Notes under the pieces: model-generated | Seen by the model: the letters and a program-made list of their open reading frames with translations, nothing else | What the model was told of the DNA's origin: nothing | The model's database searches: none | Assembly: GCA_903827085.1 (NCBI GenBank) | Contig: CAIKHC010000155.1 | Location: 1 to 6,402 of the forward strand | Origin: an uncultured Candidatus Nemicrothrix sp. | Lineage (GTDB): Bacteria > Actinomycetota > Acidimicrobiia > Acidimicrobiales > Acidimicrobilacustridaceae | Reading direction: 5' to 3' | DNA length: 6,402 bases | Position numbers and translations under genes: made by a program | Part shown: positions 5,789-6,402 of the stretch, piece by piece | Numbering within the stretch: position 1 is the stretch's first letter | Layout of the letters: each line of letters starts with the position of its first letter

Positions 5789-6402
5789 TCACGTATCTCG
5801 ACCGCATTCTTGAGGCGCACCGAGAGGTTGCGGCTCGCGACAATCGCCCGTTCGACGAACTTGTCGAGCGGGCGATGTCCGTCGCGCCTGCGCGTGGATT
5901 TCGCGCGGCGCTCGAAATGGTTGCAGCGTCGGGAGACATCGCAGTCATTTCCGAAATCAAACGCCGCTCGCCGTCGAAAGGCGACCTCGCCCCTGGTCTC
6001 GATCCCGTAGTACTCGCGCAGCAGTACGAACGCGGTGGTGCTGTGTGTTTGTCCGTGCTTACCGATGTCGACTTTTTTGGCGGATCAATCGAAGATCTTG
6101 TTGCCGCCCGCGCTGCGTGCTCACTTCCGGTCTTGCGCAAAGACTTCACTGTCAGTGCTCGCGACGTGTGCGATGCCCGCATCATGGGAGCCGACTGCGT
6201 ACTGCTCATCGCCGCCGCTCTTGACCAAGCCGAGCTCGAATCGTTTTTGAAGTTGGCCCATGCCATCGGGTTCGATGCGCTTGTCGAGATTCACGATGAA
6301 GCCGAACTCGATCGTGCTGTTGCCGCTGGCGCTGATCTGATCGGCGTGAACCAAAGAGACCTCGTGACCTTTGCTGTCGATACCGACCGGGCCGTGCGGA
6401 TG
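5785..6402 (+). CDS. trpC: Indole-3-glycerol phosphate synthase TrpC (partial, C-terminus beyond window)
   Basis: TrpC closes and decarboxylates CdRP to indole-3-glycerol phosphate, the last step before tryptophan synthase. The visible 206 residues cover most of the barrel. Numbered from CTG 5785, the substrate/catalytic segment V-I-S-E-I-K-R-R-S-P-S-K-G lies at 54-66 (Glu57, Lys59). V-L-R-K-D-F (116-121) carries Lys119, A-L-V-E-I-H (165-170) carries Glu168, and I-G-V-N-Q-R-D-L (186-193) carries Asn189; these match the known catalytic residues. The C-terminal phosphate-binding loops lie past the window edge. The N-terminal helix Y-L-D-R-I-L-E-A-H-R (4-13) is family-typical and must be translated, yet this frame has no ATG, GTG or TTG between its last stop (5638-5640) and ATG 5875. 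CTG 5785, overlapping the preceding TGA as CTGA with AAGGG 9 nt upstream, is the best start. Confidence 0.95.
   Translation, partial: MITYLDRILEAHREVAARDNRPFDELVERAMSVAPARGFRAALEMVAASGDIAVISEIKRRSPSKGDLAPGLDPVVLAQQYERGGAVCLSVLTDVDFFGGSIEDLVAARAACSLPVLRKDFTVSARDVCDARIMGADCVLLIAAALDQAELESFLKLAHAIGFDALVEIHDEAELDRAVAAGADLIGVNQRDLVTFAVDTDRAVRM

Noticed and set aside
5770..5790. Programmed ribosomal frameshift joining the ABM protein to TrpC.
   Set aside because: No X-XXY-YYZ slippery heptamer lies at the junction, and a stop-start overlap explains the arrangement more simply.
5875..5877. ATG at 5875 as the start of trpC.
   Set aside because: It would remove about 30 N-terminal residues, including the conserved first helix, which is clearly encoded upstream in the same frame.
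1..6402. Possible tRNA or rRNA genes, CRISPR arrays, insertion sequences, or phage and defence genes.
   Set aside because: None was seen; nearly all of the window is accounted for by conserved metabolic and housekeeping-type genes.

Overview
This window is a compact, coding-dense stretch of bacterial chromosome. The gene set and style point to an actinobacterium, most plausibly an Acidimicrobiia-like lineage. The reasons are moderately GC-rich DNA, frequent GTG/TTG starts, a his/trp biosynthetic neighbourhood, and a diverged GroES-like protein ending in S-T-G-L-Y-L of a type I associate with actinobacteria. The taxonomic call is inference from family resemblance, not a database result.

Layout. 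Positions 1-140 hold the last 45 codons of an unidentified upstream gene, which overlaps the GTG start of hisF by 4 bp. hisF (137-910) ends 13 bp from the stop codon of a convergent small alpha/beta hydrolase (924-1571, minus strand). That hydrolase is divergent from a GroES-like co-chaperonin paralog (1596-1964, plus). Only 24 bp separate the two start codons, and the gap contains a perfect 12-bp palindrome that supplies a TACCGT -10-like element to each gene. A plus-strand run then follows: hisI (2025-2387), trpE (2390-3916), a YgfZ/GcvT-like folate-binding protein (3969-4901), a membrane-anchored J-domain protein (4908-5450), a small ABM-domain protein (5474-5788), and trpC (5785 to the window edge, truncated by the end of the window).

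How the genes fit together. HisF and HisI act in the histidine pathway. TrpE takes chorismate to anthranilate and TrpC makes indole-3-glycerol phosphate in the tryptophan pathway. hisI and trpE are 2 bp apart, so the two pathways appear to share a transcript here. Between and beside the biosynthetic genes sit three proteins linked to folding or protein repair (GroES-like, YgfZ-like, J-domain); whether they are functionally connected is unknown.

Expression signals. Four genes (groES-like, hydrolase, hisI, ABM protein) have a TANNNT hexamer ending 6-8 nt before the start codon, the arrangement expected of leaderless actinobacterial transcripts. Only three of nine starts are ATG. trpC has no ATG, GTG or TTG available at its family-expected N-terminus, and its best start is a CTG in a 4-bp CTGA overlap with the preceding stop. 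No RNA genes, mobile elements, CRISPR arrays or phage genes were seen, and no gap without a gene exceeds 60 bp. I found no convincing new multi-gene system; the most interesting signals are the palindromic divergent promoter and the CTG start of trpC.
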